Below are positions 14,533 through 23,921 of a stretch of 64,000 nucleotides of DNA, in pieces (the stretch's first letter is position 1; every line of letters starts with the position of its first letter). This DNA is from Pseudobutyrivibrio sp. OR37 (GTDB lineage: Bacteria; Bacillota; Clostridia; Lachnospirales; Lachnospiraceae): positions 95,671 through 159,670 of the forward strand of contig NZ_FOQF01000002.1 in NCBI RefSeq assembly GCF_900113655.1. The letters are read 5' to 3'. A program made the position numbers and the translations under genes. The notes below the pieces were generated by a model. It ran no database searches. It worked only from the letters and a program-made list of their open reading frames with translations, and was not told the DNA's origin.

Positions 14533-15963
14533 TTAAGTAAATAAAAGAATTACTATACCAATAATTGCAATTACAGATAGGAAATATAACCAAAATGAAT
14601 TATTAGTATTTGAAGAGCTATCTTTAACATCAACTTTGTTCGCGTAATCTGCTTGTTTAGCATTTGTTTCATTTGAATATATACTTGTATTGAGCCCAAC
14701 CCCATTTCGCTGTTTCATAACGTCTGCTGAAAGTGGTGGCTCGGTGTATAGTATCTTATTATTTTCATCTATGAATGGCATCGATACTTTTTCATTAACT
14801 ACGAGGCTTAATACATATGCTGTATAAATCTGCGCCACTGAACCAAGCCCGGTAAATTTATATTTATCTACTAAATGATTTTCTAAACTAGTCAAGAAGT
14901 TAACCACCGCATGAGATACCTTATCAACCTTATCCTTATCACCTTTCTTCTCTGCAAAAGTGCTTGCTCCTCTTAACAGCATTTCCCAGCCAAGTGGTTG
15001 TCGAGGATCAGTATATAAATGTGCATTAAGCTCAAACATAGTCATCTGTCCGTCAGGAATATTAGGATACTCATACAAGTTAGCCGTATAAAATGAAATT
15101 ATTTCAAGGTCATCAAATGTCTCTTGCGTGATTTCTATTTTCTTTTCTTTATTAAATGTGCTTCTGGAAATAAGCTGATATATTATCCCCGCTGTAAAAT
15201 GCTTAAAGAACCCCCTTGGGTTCAAATCTTCGTCGTCTTCATCCATTGTTAAGTTGAGAACATCCATCATTTCTTGCTTGTATATTTGGTAATGTTCTTT
15301 GTATGTTTTATCACCATATAAATCTATTTTATCATCTGGTAACGATCTGCAATTCTCAATTTGTAAACGAAGTCTTAAATAGAATAACTGCAAGATAGGA
15401 ACTAACGCAGACTCCGGTTGACCACTTAATGCAGAGAATTTCATTGTTAAGTCATCAAATGGATGTAAAAAATCACTTAAAACACTTTCATCAGCATCAG
15501 TTCGATACACAGTTTTAAAAAATTGAATCCAGAATTTCCCTGCCTTATCTTCAGAAACACCAACAATATCTAAAAGCTCCTGGCGCGCTTTATTATCCGA
15601 ATTAATCGCATCCATATATTCTGAATATGAAAACGGTATATCTCTTCTGAAACTGCTAAAAATACTTTGAACTATATAATCTTGATCCTGGGTAAGCTTT
15701 TTTCCATCGCCCATAACCAAGTAAAATCCATATAATGGTAGACAAATTATCCCCGTTTTCAAATCTGGGTGCAAATGTATACCCGTTTGTGGCTTTAATA
15801 AATCATCCAACTTTTTGGTCATTATAGTGCAGTCGCTAAGAATTTCTTGTACAGTTTTACTGCAATATTCTTCCCATCTAGATTCTTCTTTTCTCTTCTG
15901 TTCATAATATTCATGAATCAACGATGAACGTACTAACCAAGCTCTATCCCAAAAATCAAGCAT
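14533..15963 (-). CDS. Large protein with a C-terminal membrane anchor, partner of the helicase gene
   Basis: 476 residues, mostly soluble and helical, with one C-terminal membrane span (LYFLSVIAIIGIVILLFT). No domain recognised. It starts 12 bases after the helicase stop, so the two form an operon distinct from BREX (terminator at 18735-18762). Tail anchoring of a protein paired with a helicase-PLD protein suggests a membrane-associated effector or sensor, but this is inference. Confidence 0.65.
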   Translation of the reverse strand: MLDFWDRAWLVRSSLIHEYYEQKRKEESRWEEYCSKTVQEILSDCTIMTKKLDDLLKPQTGIHLHPDLKTGIICLPLYGFYLVMGDGKKLTQDQDYIVQSIFSSFRRDIPFSYSEYMDAINSDNKARQELLDIVGVSEDKAGKFWIQFFKTVYRTDADESVLSDFLHPFDDLTMKFSALSGQPESALVPILQLFYLRLRLQIENCRSLPDDKIDLYGDKTYKEHYQIYKQEMMDVLNLTMDEDDEDLNPRGFFKHFTAGIIYQLISRSTFNKEKKIEITQETFDDLEIISFYTANLYEYPNIPDGQMTMFELNAHLYTDPRQPLGWEMLLRGASTFAEKKGDKDKVDKVSHAVVNFLTSLENHLVDKYKFTGLGSVAQIYTAYVLSLVVNEKVSMPFIDENNKILYTEPPLSADVMKQRNGVGLNTSIYSNETNAKQADYANKVDVKDSSSNTNNSFWLYFLSVIAIIGIVILLFT

Positions 15964-15975
15964 AATACACCTCCA

Positions 15976-18651
15976 CTAAACCTCATCTGGCTTGAAGAAA
16001 TGCCCATTACTACACTTTACATACAAACCATACTTACTCACTCCGGCCTGAAGCATGCAATTACATTTGCTACATTTAACATTATTTTTATTCAAGTAAG
16101 CATTAGCTACATCTTTATCTAATAAAGCCGTTTCGCCACATCCCTTAGATGAACATTTCAAAAAGCATTTACCTGAACGGCTTCTAGTAAGATTCATAGG
16201 TGAACCGCATTTAGCACATCTAAGCTTATTATGTACATAGTCAGCCATACCCGCTTCGTCTTCAACATATACTACATTAACTCCATCTGTACTTGTTGTA
16301 TTCTTAATGCTCTTTGCATTTTGAATAGCAGTTCGTGATCCATCATAGACTTGCAATTCTAAATCAGAAAACGCCTTGATTAATTCAATTGTATGACTTC
16401 CTGATATTCTATAAATAGTTTGACACACAACATAAGATTCAGATGTACCATCTCTGAAAGTACCTTTAGACTTAGGCAATCCATACCACATTACTTTGTC
16501 ATCGATGAGAATCAATGGAAATACAGCATTATCCGAAGGCACACTAATTTTCTTCCAATTATCTGGCAAAGAATCAATATCTTTCGATTTACATAGTATT
16601 TTAATCCCATTCATCTTTGCATCGATTAGCGCATCAAATATATTTGCCTCAGTTTCTATATCAAGCTCACCATCAGGAATAGAAATAACGATTTGTTTCC
16701 TTGCTTTTGCAATATCTGTGCATAAATCATCCATGGCATACACAGCATCCATATAGTTTTGAATCTGCTTAGTCTCAGGTAATCGACTTAGGCAATCTTG
16801 AAGTCTACGCTCATTAGATGAAACTACATTACCTTTCTTCTGCAAATACTCTATAAGCTTATATAAAACATGATCAGATTTTCCGAAGCGCTTGTTCCAG
16901 TATTTTGCGTTTGCCACAACAACAAGCTTTCCTCTGGCTCTAGTAACAGCTACATTTATTAACCTTGTTACAGCATTAAAACTCTTGCCAAGTAAGAATC
17001 CAACCTTTGTTGATGGATAACTCTCAACAGCGTCGAAAATAATTACATCACGCTCTGAGCCTTGGAATTGATGTACTGTTGCGCATGAAATATCAGTTTC
17101 TTGTGATTCTCTATAATCTTGAATCATTGCTCGTACTAATCTCGTCTGCGCCGCATATGGAGTAATAATACCAACCGACTTCGTGTTATGCCTCTCTGCT
17201 TCCAATGCCAATAAGAAAGAAATAATTGCGCTAACAATATTGAATCTAGAGTTGTCATTATTTTTCATGCAAGCGCAATACGTGCCAGCCAAGTCAATCA
17301 AATTAATTGGCTCATCCTTAAATGGCGGTTTCTCTACAATCTCAATTCTTTTCTCAACAACTGATTCATGGTCTGCTAATAAATCGTTATATACATATTC
17401 ATTGGCAAATGCAGAAATATCTGGATACATACGTCGCTGCTCATTCAACATGACAAGCCAAGGATGCGCATGCATAGACCTGTCATCCTCAATCCCAAGA
17501 TATGAAAATACATCTTTTCCTAACGTCTCCTTAACATTAGATTGAACTATAGGAGCCAACTGCCTGAAGTCTCCAACGAGGACTAGTCTTGAATAAGCAT
17601 GTTTTGCTGCTATGAGAATCTGAGGCATATAAGCCATACTCACCTCATCAAACATAACAACAGAATACTTGTTATCTTCGAATAGCTTATCCATAGTGAC
17701 TTTTGAAATAGTAGTCGCTACCATGAGAGCATTCTTAACATAAAGCTTTTCTTCTTCTCGAATCTTTTTCCTAATATCCTTTAGTTCTTGCTCAACTTTA
17801 ACCCCTTCAGCAGTATTATATTTTCCTGATAAAACCTGATGATCTCGTTTTTTCCTTAGTTTTTCATATTCATTTTTTAAAGTCTGATTATTTTCTACCG
17901 CATAATTGTAGGCCACAACATCATTATCTTTTGCTAGCTCTTCATCCCTTACATAACCATATCTAAGAATAGCACCCATTTTTAAGAGCTTATCACCTTG
18001 CAAATCCCTAATGAGTGAAGCTGTTTGTTTTACAATACCATCCACTGAAATGTTACTATGCGAAACAACTAAAACTCTTTCCCTGTTCAACAATGAATGA
18101 ATTGCAATTTGTGCCATAGTATAGGTTTTACCTGTGCCAGGAGGGCCCCAAATAACAGTTATATCGTTATCAATTGCCATCTCTACAGCAGCATCTTGTC
18201 CCTTGGGAACCATAGATATAGGTTTCTTTGTTGCCAACTCTGGTCCTTCTTGCAACAGCTTGATAACCAATTTATCTGCTGTAGTTATAGTCTCTAGCTG
18301 ATCTACTATGCCTTCAAGTAATGCCCAAGGCTCAACACCAACGAATGCCTGCCCAATTGCATTTCCAAAATTCTTTGTGATACTAACTATAATCTGGAAT
18401 CCTTCACATAAGAAAACAACGCCTTTTACAACTTCCTTTCCCACAGTCAATGTAATAGGTGCATCATCTGGAAGATTTAATTCAGCCTCCATCTCAAAAC
18501 TATATGTACTATAGTCGTTCTTCTGACCTATAAGCCTTCCATTGACAAGCTTATACCTACGGCCACCTTCTTCCTGAAGATAGTATTTTTCACGTAATAC
18601 TTCACGTTTAAACTTATCAATTATTAATCCAACTTCAGAATTAGTATCCAT
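15976..18651 (-). CDS. SF1 DNA2/NAM7-type helicase with PLD-like region and zinc ribbons
   Basis: About 891 residues from the ATG at 18651 (GGGG ten bases upstream). Walker A WGPPGTGKTYTMAQ near 170, Walker B-type FDEVSMAYMPQ near 335, then HQFQGSERDVIIFDA and VAVTRARGKLVVV place it in the UPF1/DNA2-like SF1 superfamily. The region after about 620 (ARKQIVISIPDGELD, DAKMNGIKILCKS) resembles one half of a phospholipase D fold without a clear HxK. It ends in two four-Cys zinc ribbons (CAKCGSPMNL, CSKCNCMLQA). Similar helicase-nuclease proteins occur in defence islands. Starts a separate two-gene unit with 14533-15963. Confidence 0.85.
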   Translation of the reverse strand: MDTNSEVGLIIDKFKREVLREKYYLQEEGGRRYKLVNGRLIGQKNDYSTYSFEMEAELNLPDDAPITLTVGKEVVKGVVFLCEGFQIIVSITKNFGNAIGQAFVGVEPWALLEGIVDQLETITTADKLVIKLLQEGPELATKKPISMVPKGQDAAVEMAIDNDITVIWGPPGTGKTYTMAQIAIHSLLNRERVLVVSHSNISVDGIVKQTASLIRDLQGDKLLKMGAILRYGYVRDEELAKDNDVVAYNYAVENNQTLKNEYEKLRKKRDHQVLSGKYNTAEGVKVEQELKDIRKKIREEEKLYVKNALMVATTISKVTMDKLFEDNKYSVVMFDEVSMAYMPQILIAAKHAYSRLVLVGDFRQLAPIVQSNVKETLGKDVFSYLGIEDDRSMHAHPWLVMLNEQRRMYPDISAFANEYVYNDLLADHESVVEKRIEIVEKPPFKDEPINLIDLAGTYCACMKNNDNSRFNIVSAIISFLLALEAERHNTKSVGIITPYAAQTRLVRAMIQDYRESQETDISCATVHQFQGSERDVIIFDAVESYPSTKVGFLLGKSFNAVTRLINVAVTRARGKLVVVANAKYWNKRFGKSDHVLYKLIEYLQKKGNVVSSNERRLQDCLSRLPETKQIQNYMDAVYAMDDLCTDIAKARKQIVISIPDGELDIETEANIFDALIDAKMNGIKILCKSKDIDSLPDNWKKISVPSDNAVFPLILIDDKVMWYGLPKSKGTFRDGTSESYVVCQTIYRISGSHTIELIKAFSDLELQVYDGSRTAIQNAKSIKNTTSTDGVNVVYVEDEAGMADYVHNKLRCAKCGSPMNLTRSRSGKCFLKCSSKGCGETALLDKDVANAYLNKNNVKCSKCNCMLQAGVSKYGLYVKCSNGHFFKPDEV

Positions 18652-18734
18652 ACAACAATTACCCCGTTTTAATGTAACCTTCAGTAACGGATACATTTAT
18701 ATTAACAAATTAATGTGACTAATCTTTTAATAAC

Positions 18735-18762
18735 AAAAAAGAGGACACTCAACAGTATCCTC
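18735..18762 (-). terminator. Intrinsic terminator closing the BREX operon
   Basis: 9-bp stem GAGGATACT/AGTGTCCTC (one wobble), loop GTTG, six Ts on the minus strand, about 25 bases after the PLD gene. It separates the BREX operon from the helicase pair. Confidence 0.85.
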
Positions 18763-18786
18763 CATTCGTGTACCTATATTCTTTAC

Positions 18787-20052
18787 TTATTCAGATTTAT
18801 ATATTTTCCATCCATATTGCAATCCTAGTGTTTCTAAACGTTCATCAATGTACTCCTTTGCTTCCGGAGACAAAGCAAGCATAGCTTGCTGCCCATGAGC
18901 TTTTGCTACTCTTTCTTTTGGATACTTATCCGGATTATCTCTAGTGTGCATGTATGTCTTATATCCTAGATTATCTATCACTTCACGAAGAGGAATACCA
19001 CAATTAACCGGAGCATCTATAACTTTTGCTTCTGAAATAACACAATAAATTGGATATTCCTCAAGCCAATCATATTGCTTAATCCATGCTTTTTTTCGTG
19101 CATCATTATTTGAACTAAACGCTCTAAAATACCCTTTACCTACAATTACAGGACATTCTCTGCCTGTCTTGTCATAAGAGTGAACGCAGAAGAAAGTTTC
19201 GTCACCTTCTTCTATAGTTTTAGCACTCTTTAATCTTGCTACGGAAAAATTTGAAATATATACAGATTTTCCATTATCGACAAAAGCGTGCATATACATA
19301 GGTTCATCACCATTCGCTCTTTTTTTTGCTGATGCTGAGAATTTTAAAATTATATTTCTTAGACTTTTATGCGATACTATAGAAGTTTCTCCACCCAGTG
19401 CAGAATAAACGGGATCTGTAAGTCGTTCTGATGTATTATTATCAATTTCCCTAAATGCCTCGTTGATATCTTCTTTTATTTGTTTTGCTCTTTTATCAAG
19501 GGCTGCCCCCTTAACAAGAGCAACGATATGTTTTCCACCATCCAGTTTTGATTTTGATTCTTTCTGATTTTGGTATCTTAACTTAAAGTCATCAAGCATT
19601 TCCTGTGTAATACATCCATCTTCAGCAACATTTACTCTAGTAGAAATATCATCAAAATATTCCTGCAAGTCTTCAATAGCTGCTTCTTCGTTAAAATGTA
19701 TTGATAGTTCAATATTTCTGGACAAGCCACTTTCGGTAAAATTAGCACTTCCTACAATTGCGTCATCTTCATCAAATAAATATAGCTTTGTATGTAAACC
19801 AATAACAGCATATAATTTTACCCCAGAATCTAACATACTTTGCAAACCATCAAGTGTATTAGATCCGTCTAAAAAATCTTGAAGATAAAATCTTGTGATA
19901 AAAGAACATGCTATCCCTTTGTTAGCAGCCTCACATAAAAAGTCAGCTGTCTTATTTGATAAAAAAGGGCTTATTATCTTTATTTCTTTCTTTGCTTCTT
20001 TAAACAAAGACGTTATAGTTTCGGAATGTTCATCCGTCACGACTTCAATCAT
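18787..20052 (-). CDS. Phospholipase D-like nuclease, last gene of the BREX operon
   Basis: 421 residues. One HKD motif is clear: HTKLYLFDEDDAIVGSANFT (His87, Lys89), the core of PLD-family nucleases, which act as dimers when only one motif is present. The remaining 300 residues are a C-terminal domain without a recognised family. The start codon overlaps the stop of the preceding gene (TAATG), so translation is coupled. Position at the end of the BREX operon suggests an added effector, comparable in type to DrmC of DISARM, although I see no other DISARM gene. Confidence 0.8.
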   Translation of the reverse strand: MIEVVTDEHSETITSLFKEAKKEIKIISPFLSNKTADFLCEAANKGIACSFITRFYLQDFLDGSNTLDGLQSMLDSGVKLYAVIGLHTKLYLFDEDDAIVGSANFTESGLSRNIELSIHFNEEAAIEDLQEYFDDISTRVNVAEDGCITQEMLDDFKLRYQNQKESKSKLDGGKHIVALVKGAALDKRAKQIKEDINEAFREIDNNTSERLTDPVYSALGGETSIVSHKSLRNIILKFSASAKKRANGDEPMYMHAFVDNGKSVYISNFSVARLKSAKTIEEGDETFFCVHSYDKTGRECPVIVGKGYFRAFSSNNDARKKAWIKQYDWLEEYPIYCVISEAKVIDAPVNCGIPLREVIDNLGYKTYMHTRDNPDKYPKERVAKAHGQQAMLALSPEAKEYIDERLETLGLQYGWKIYKSE

Positions 20053-20387
20053 TACATTTCCTCCAAATACATTACTTTTTTGCCGTGAACTTTTGCATAC
20101 TCGATTTCGGATCTGGTGCTTTCTCCTATATATCCACCAACATTAATAACATAAATAGAATCAGCCATGTCTATCTTACGCTTATGCATATCATCAAGCA
20201 TTTCCTTGGTCTTAGTTAGGGTTCCCTCATCCATATTTTCCCAGACTTCTTGATCCCCAGAATGACCAAAGAGGCCAACACTGATAACAATGTTGCCCTC
20301 TAATGTAAGCCTCTTTTGAACTTCCATAAATTCATTTTTAAACCTGGTACTTCCACATAATGTTATAACAGGATAATTATTATTCAT
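20052..20387 (-). CDS. Nucleoside 2-deoxyribosyltransferase-like protein
   Basis: 111 residues, PVITLCGSTRFKNEFMEVQK at the start and INVGGYIGESTRSEIEYAKV near the end. This Rossmann-like family includes nucleoside deoxyribosyltransferases and nucleotide or NAD-binding relatives found in phages and mobile elements. It begins two bases after brxL and overlaps the PLD gene by one base, so it is part of the BREX operon. A role in nucleotide signalling or base salvage is possible; not shown. Confidence 0.75.
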   Translation of the reverse strand: MNNNYPVITLCGSTRFKNEFMEVQKRLTLEGNIVISVGLFGHSGDQEVWENMDEGTLTKTKEMLDDMHKRKIDMADSIYVINVGGYIGESTRSEIEYAKVHGKKVMYLEEM

Positions 20388-20388
20388 G

Positions 20389-22566
20389 TTAGTCTACCCC
20401 TAACGCTCTAAATACTGCTTCTTCCGGTGTACTATAAAATACTGGCTGAACAGCAGATAATAAATCAGCTGGTACAGCACCAAAATCTGCGGCGGAACTA
20501 ATAGGTATAAGCACCTTCTTCGCTCCTGAATCCACACATACCTGTAATATTGCTGCCAAATCTTCGACTTTATTAATAGTTCCAGAGATTGTTGTTTCGC
20601 CAATAACAACCAAGCCAGCTACTGTAGGCTTGTTAAGGGCTATAGAAGATATAGCAATTAATGTTGGCAGTGCAATATTTTTTGTCATGCCTAATCCCTG
20701 AATATCCTGGTAATCAATTATATAATCTTTCGTGGTAGTACTGATTGAATGACTAATTTTATTACCATTGAGTTTTAAATAAGAAAAACCTGTATCTGCA
20801 GAACTCTTACTATCCTTATCAAGGCTAAAACCTTTCTTCTCAAATTTTCCATTTCCAGGTAACATTTGACTCTCAAGTCTGAAGACACCGATAATACCAT
20901 TTTTACCACGAGCTATCGTATAAATATGACCAGCATTAACGATTCCGTCAGGGATAATTTTTCCACCACCTGATTCCTTTACACCTACAAAATGTTCATC
21001 GAATGTATCATTATCAATATATGAAAAATTAACATCGTAGAATTCCATTCCACCAATTTTCTTCAATTGCTCTTTTACTCTACGACGTAACTCAAGAGAT
21101 ATATCTAATATTTCTGCAATATCATCCTTAGTATAATCACCATTAGGATATAAAAGCTTAACAAATGCATCTACCAATCGCCTAACAGCTATAGTATCAC
21201 GCTGATTTAAATTTGAGCCAAGATGGAAATACTTATCTAATGAATCACCGTAAGATTCCTTTCTCATCTCCCTCATGAATTCTGAAAGGTAGTCAGTAAT
21301 AAAACCATAGTCATCTGTAAAGTGCTCTGGTCTATATTTTGGAATTTCCCAACCTGGAATGTAACCATGCATACGATCTAGAAACGCTGTATCATAGGCC
21401 ATTGCATCAGGAAATGGCTCAAATAAATGAGATGTCTTAAGAAGCACAGATACATCATGGTTAATATTACCAACAAAAACCATAGACGCAGAAGCTGCCT
21501 TTTCTTCTTTACCTCGTGCAAAAGAACCAGACGCCATGTAATCTTTCATTATCTGGACTCCATCTTTATCCTTAAATGTAATTCCGGCCACCTCATCAAA
21601 TGCAACACAATCCCACATTCCTACAAGACCAACAGTTTTTGTTCCCATATTGTAGAAAAGGTTTGCGACTGTTGTTTGTCCACCTGAAACAAGTATAGAG
21701 TTTGGTGAAATTTCTTTATATAAATGTGACTTACCTGTAGAACGCGGTCCTAGCTCACACATATTAAGATTATTTTCAACCAAAGGTAACATACGAGCTA
21801 AAAGCAACCACTTAGCTCTATCTGGCAATTTGTTTGCTTCCATACCTGTGGATCTAAGAAGCACAGTAATCCATTCAGCTTTCGTAAAGGACTTGCGGGC
21901 TTCTTTAAGCTCATCCATATCTATATGTGGCATCTGAACAGGTGTGAGTTTTCTTATTTGAATTGGACCGTACTCTCTATCTTCTTCCACATAATCATAA
22001 TCAAGCTGAACAATACACCAAATACCGCCACATAACAAACGGTCATAAAGTTTAGGATACTCATTTTCAATAGGAATTCCTTTTATTCCAAGATTTGAAA
22101 ACTCTGCTTCATATCTATCCTTTTTAATATTCAAATGAACTGAGATTTTGTCAATAACAGTATATGCACCTCGTTCTCTAAGTGCTGATAATACTTTTTG
22201 TGCCTCGTCTGGTCTCACATAATTATTAGCAAGTATTCTTTTAACATTTTCCACTCCCTCACTAATTATATTCTCATCTTCTGAATTGCAATACTGACCT
22301 AAAAGGTACTCTAATACGTAAACTGGTACATTTGCACCTTCCTTAATGTGTTTTGTTAAATCTTTACGCACTATCTTTCCATCAAAACATCTTCTAAGTT
22401 TCGCATTAAGAATGTCATTATCGACCTTATCATCAGCCTCTTCCATTTCTGCTGCAGCCTCAGGTTCTACTGCTGTTTCAGATTCAGTTTCAATGGTTCC
22501 AACAAAATCATCCACTGGAAAAAGGTCATCCTCTTGTGTGCCATTCTTTTTCATAAAATCAAACAT
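20389..22566 (-). CDS. brxL: BREX protein BrxL (AAA+ ATPase with Lon-like C-terminal domain)
   Basis: About 725 residues from the ATG at 22566 (AGGAGG seven bases upstream; the longer frame starts inside this site). An acidic N-terminal stretch is followed by the BrxL N-terminal domain, the AAA+ core (GPRSTGKSHLYKE near 275; DCVAFDEVAG) and a Lon-like domain with GAKKVLIPISS. I can place the Lon-type Lys but not the usual catalytic Ser: the expected GPSAG position reads MTKNIALPT. BrxL proteins form MCM-like rings on DNA and are effectors or maturation factors in type 1 and type 4 BREX. Confidence 0.9.
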   Translation of the reverse strand: MFDFMKKNGTQEDDLFPVDDFVGTIETESETAVEPEAAAEMEEADDKVDNDILNAKLRRCFDGKIVRKDLTKHIKEGANVPVYVLEYLLGQYCNSEDENIISEGVENVKRILANNYVRPDEAQKVLSALRERGAYTVIDKISVHLNIKKDRYEAEFSNLGIKGIPIENEYPKLYDRLLCGGIWCIVQLDYDYVEEDREYGPIQIRKLTPVQMPHIDMDELKEARKSFTKAEWITVLLRSTGMEANKLPDRAKWLLLARMLPLVENNLNMCELGPRSTGKSHLYKEISPNSILVSGGQTTVANLFYNMGTKTVGLVGMWDCVAFDEVAGITFKDKDGVQIMKDYMASGSFARGKEEKAASASMVFVGNINHDVSVLLKTSHLFEPFPDAMAYDTAFLDRMHGYIPGWEIPKYRPEHFTDDYGFITDYLSEFMREMRKESYGDSLDKYFHLGSNLNQRDTIAVRRLVDAFVKLLYPNGDYTKDDIAEILDISLELRRRVKEQLKKIGGMEFYDVNFSYIDNDTFDEHFVGVKESGGGKIIPDGIVNAGHIYTIARGKNGIIGVFRLESQMLPGNGKFEKKGFSLDKDSKSSADTGFSYLKLNGNKISHSISTTTKDYIIDYQDIQGLGMTKNIALPTLIAISSIALNKPTVAGLVVIGETTISGTINKVEDLAAILQVCVDSGAKKVLIPISSAADFGAVPADLLSAVQPVFYSTPEEAVFRALGVD

Positions 22567-22595
22567 CTTCAAGCCTCCTAGCATCGCCTAAAAAA

Positions 22596-23906
22596 CTAAT
22601 CAAATACCTCTTCAAACTCAATTTGATCATCTGCCACAAATTGATAGTTAGTAATAAGACTATGCCAATCTTCATTTTTATTTTGCAAATGAGAATCAAG
22701 AATATTTACAAAATCTCGTATCATTGTTCTTGGGGTTATTGCTATAGTTTCCCTTTTCATATAAGCATACTTTATAAAATCAAGCAACTCATCATCAGAA
22801 ATATCTGAAGTATAATTATATATCTGTGAATGAATATAAACTAAGTGCTCCATCAAAATAAAAGTTTCTTCTTTTGTCAAAGGTATAACCTTTACAATAG
22901 GAGTCATCATGTTAACTACATCGCCACCAATATATGACCCTGTACTTAATCGAGAGCGTAATGCCTCGTAGCTATATAATCCTTTATCTTTATCATAGAT
23001 ACTATCTGGAATTCCAGACATTATTATTCCTAGATTTGTGGCTCCGCCTTGCAATAAGTCATTGTACATCGACAGGATTTTTTCGTAATTTTTCTGACGA
23101 ACTGTTTTGGATGAAGTATTATAAACATAGGCCAACTCATCTATAAGAACTAAAAAGCCACTATACCCAGCAAGCGTAAACAACTTTGCCCATAATTTGA
23201 TGATATCAAACCAATTTTCATCATCGACCATAGAGCTAATTCCAGTCATTTTCTTAACTTCTTGTTTATTTGCATACTGACCATAAAACCATCTTAATGC
23301 ACATTCTTTCTTGTCAAAATCATTTTCACGTACTCCCTGCCAATAAAGCTTTAATGCTGCAAAGAAAGCAAATCCTTCTTTCATGTCCTGGAATAAATCA
23401 CATTCCTTTAGCATGAATTGATAAGAATATTCCTCAGGGTTTAGTTCAGTTATTCGTTGTTCAGAATAATCTACAACTGCTCGACTTATAGTTTTTGAAA
23501 CCCACTCATCTAAAATCTTTCTGAGGGCGTGACCACTTTGATTAGTTTTATTTGAAACATTTTCCATCAAAGTTTTGTAGGTTGCCAAACCCTTTTTTCT
23601 CGTATTATTTCCTAGCAAACCTCTCTCTGGTGACAAATCTACATTTGCGACAACCATATTTTTCTTCTTTACAGCGTTCTCTTTAATCGTTTGTAGAAGA
23701 AAAGTCTTACCGCTTCCATAACCACCAACTATAAATCTAAAAGAAGTTCCTCCATCAGCCAAGTCTTCCATATCTCTTAGAAGGGTTTCTAATTCCTTTT
23801 CTCTTCCAACAGCTATATAGCCAAGCCCCTCTGTAGGAACAGTTCCCTGTCCCAAAGATTTCATTATATTTTTGTACGTCCTAATAGGTCCTCTGGAATT
23901 TTCCAT
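22596..23906 (-). CDS. brxD: BREX ATP-binding protein BrxD (DUF2791 P-loop family)
   Basis: 436 residues. GYIAVGREKELETLLRDME, GGYGSGKTFLLQ (Walker A, 61-70) and NVDLSPERGLLG are typical of the BrxD/DUF2791 family; Walker B is LVLIDELAYVY. BrxD is known from type 2 (Pgl) and type 6 BREX, usually beside the helicase BrxHI, which is absent here. It lies 15 bases after the SMC-like gene and 29 before brxL, so it may load or regulate one of these. Only a weak GGAAG site precedes its ATG, so translational coupling is likely. Confidence 0.85.
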   Translation of the reverse strand: MENSRGPIRTYKNIMKSLGQGTVPTEGLGYIAVGREKELETLLRDMEDLADGGTSFRFIVGGYGSGKTFLLQTIKENAVKKKNMVVANVDLSPERGLLGNNTRKKGLATYKTLMENVSNKTNQSGHALRKILDEWVSKTISRAVVDYSEQRITELNPEEYSYQFMLKECDLFQDMKEGFAFFAALKLYWQGVRENDFDKKECALRWFYGQYANKQEVKKMTGISSMVDDENWFDIIKLWAKLFTLAGYSGFLVLIDELAYVYNTSSKTVRQKNYEKILSMYNDLLQGGATNLGIIMSGIPDSIYDKDKGLYSYEALRSRLSTGSYIGGDVVNMMTPIVKVIPLTKEETFILMEHLVYIHSQIYNYTSDISDDELLDFIKYAYMKRETIAITPRTMIRDFVNILDSHLQNKNEDWHSLITNYQFVADDQIEFEEVFD

Positions 23907-23921
23907 AGCAGACTTCCATCC

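Noticed and set aside
18787-20052. PLD gene as DISARM drmC
   Set aside because: No drmA helicase, DUF1998 drmB or DISARM methylase is present.
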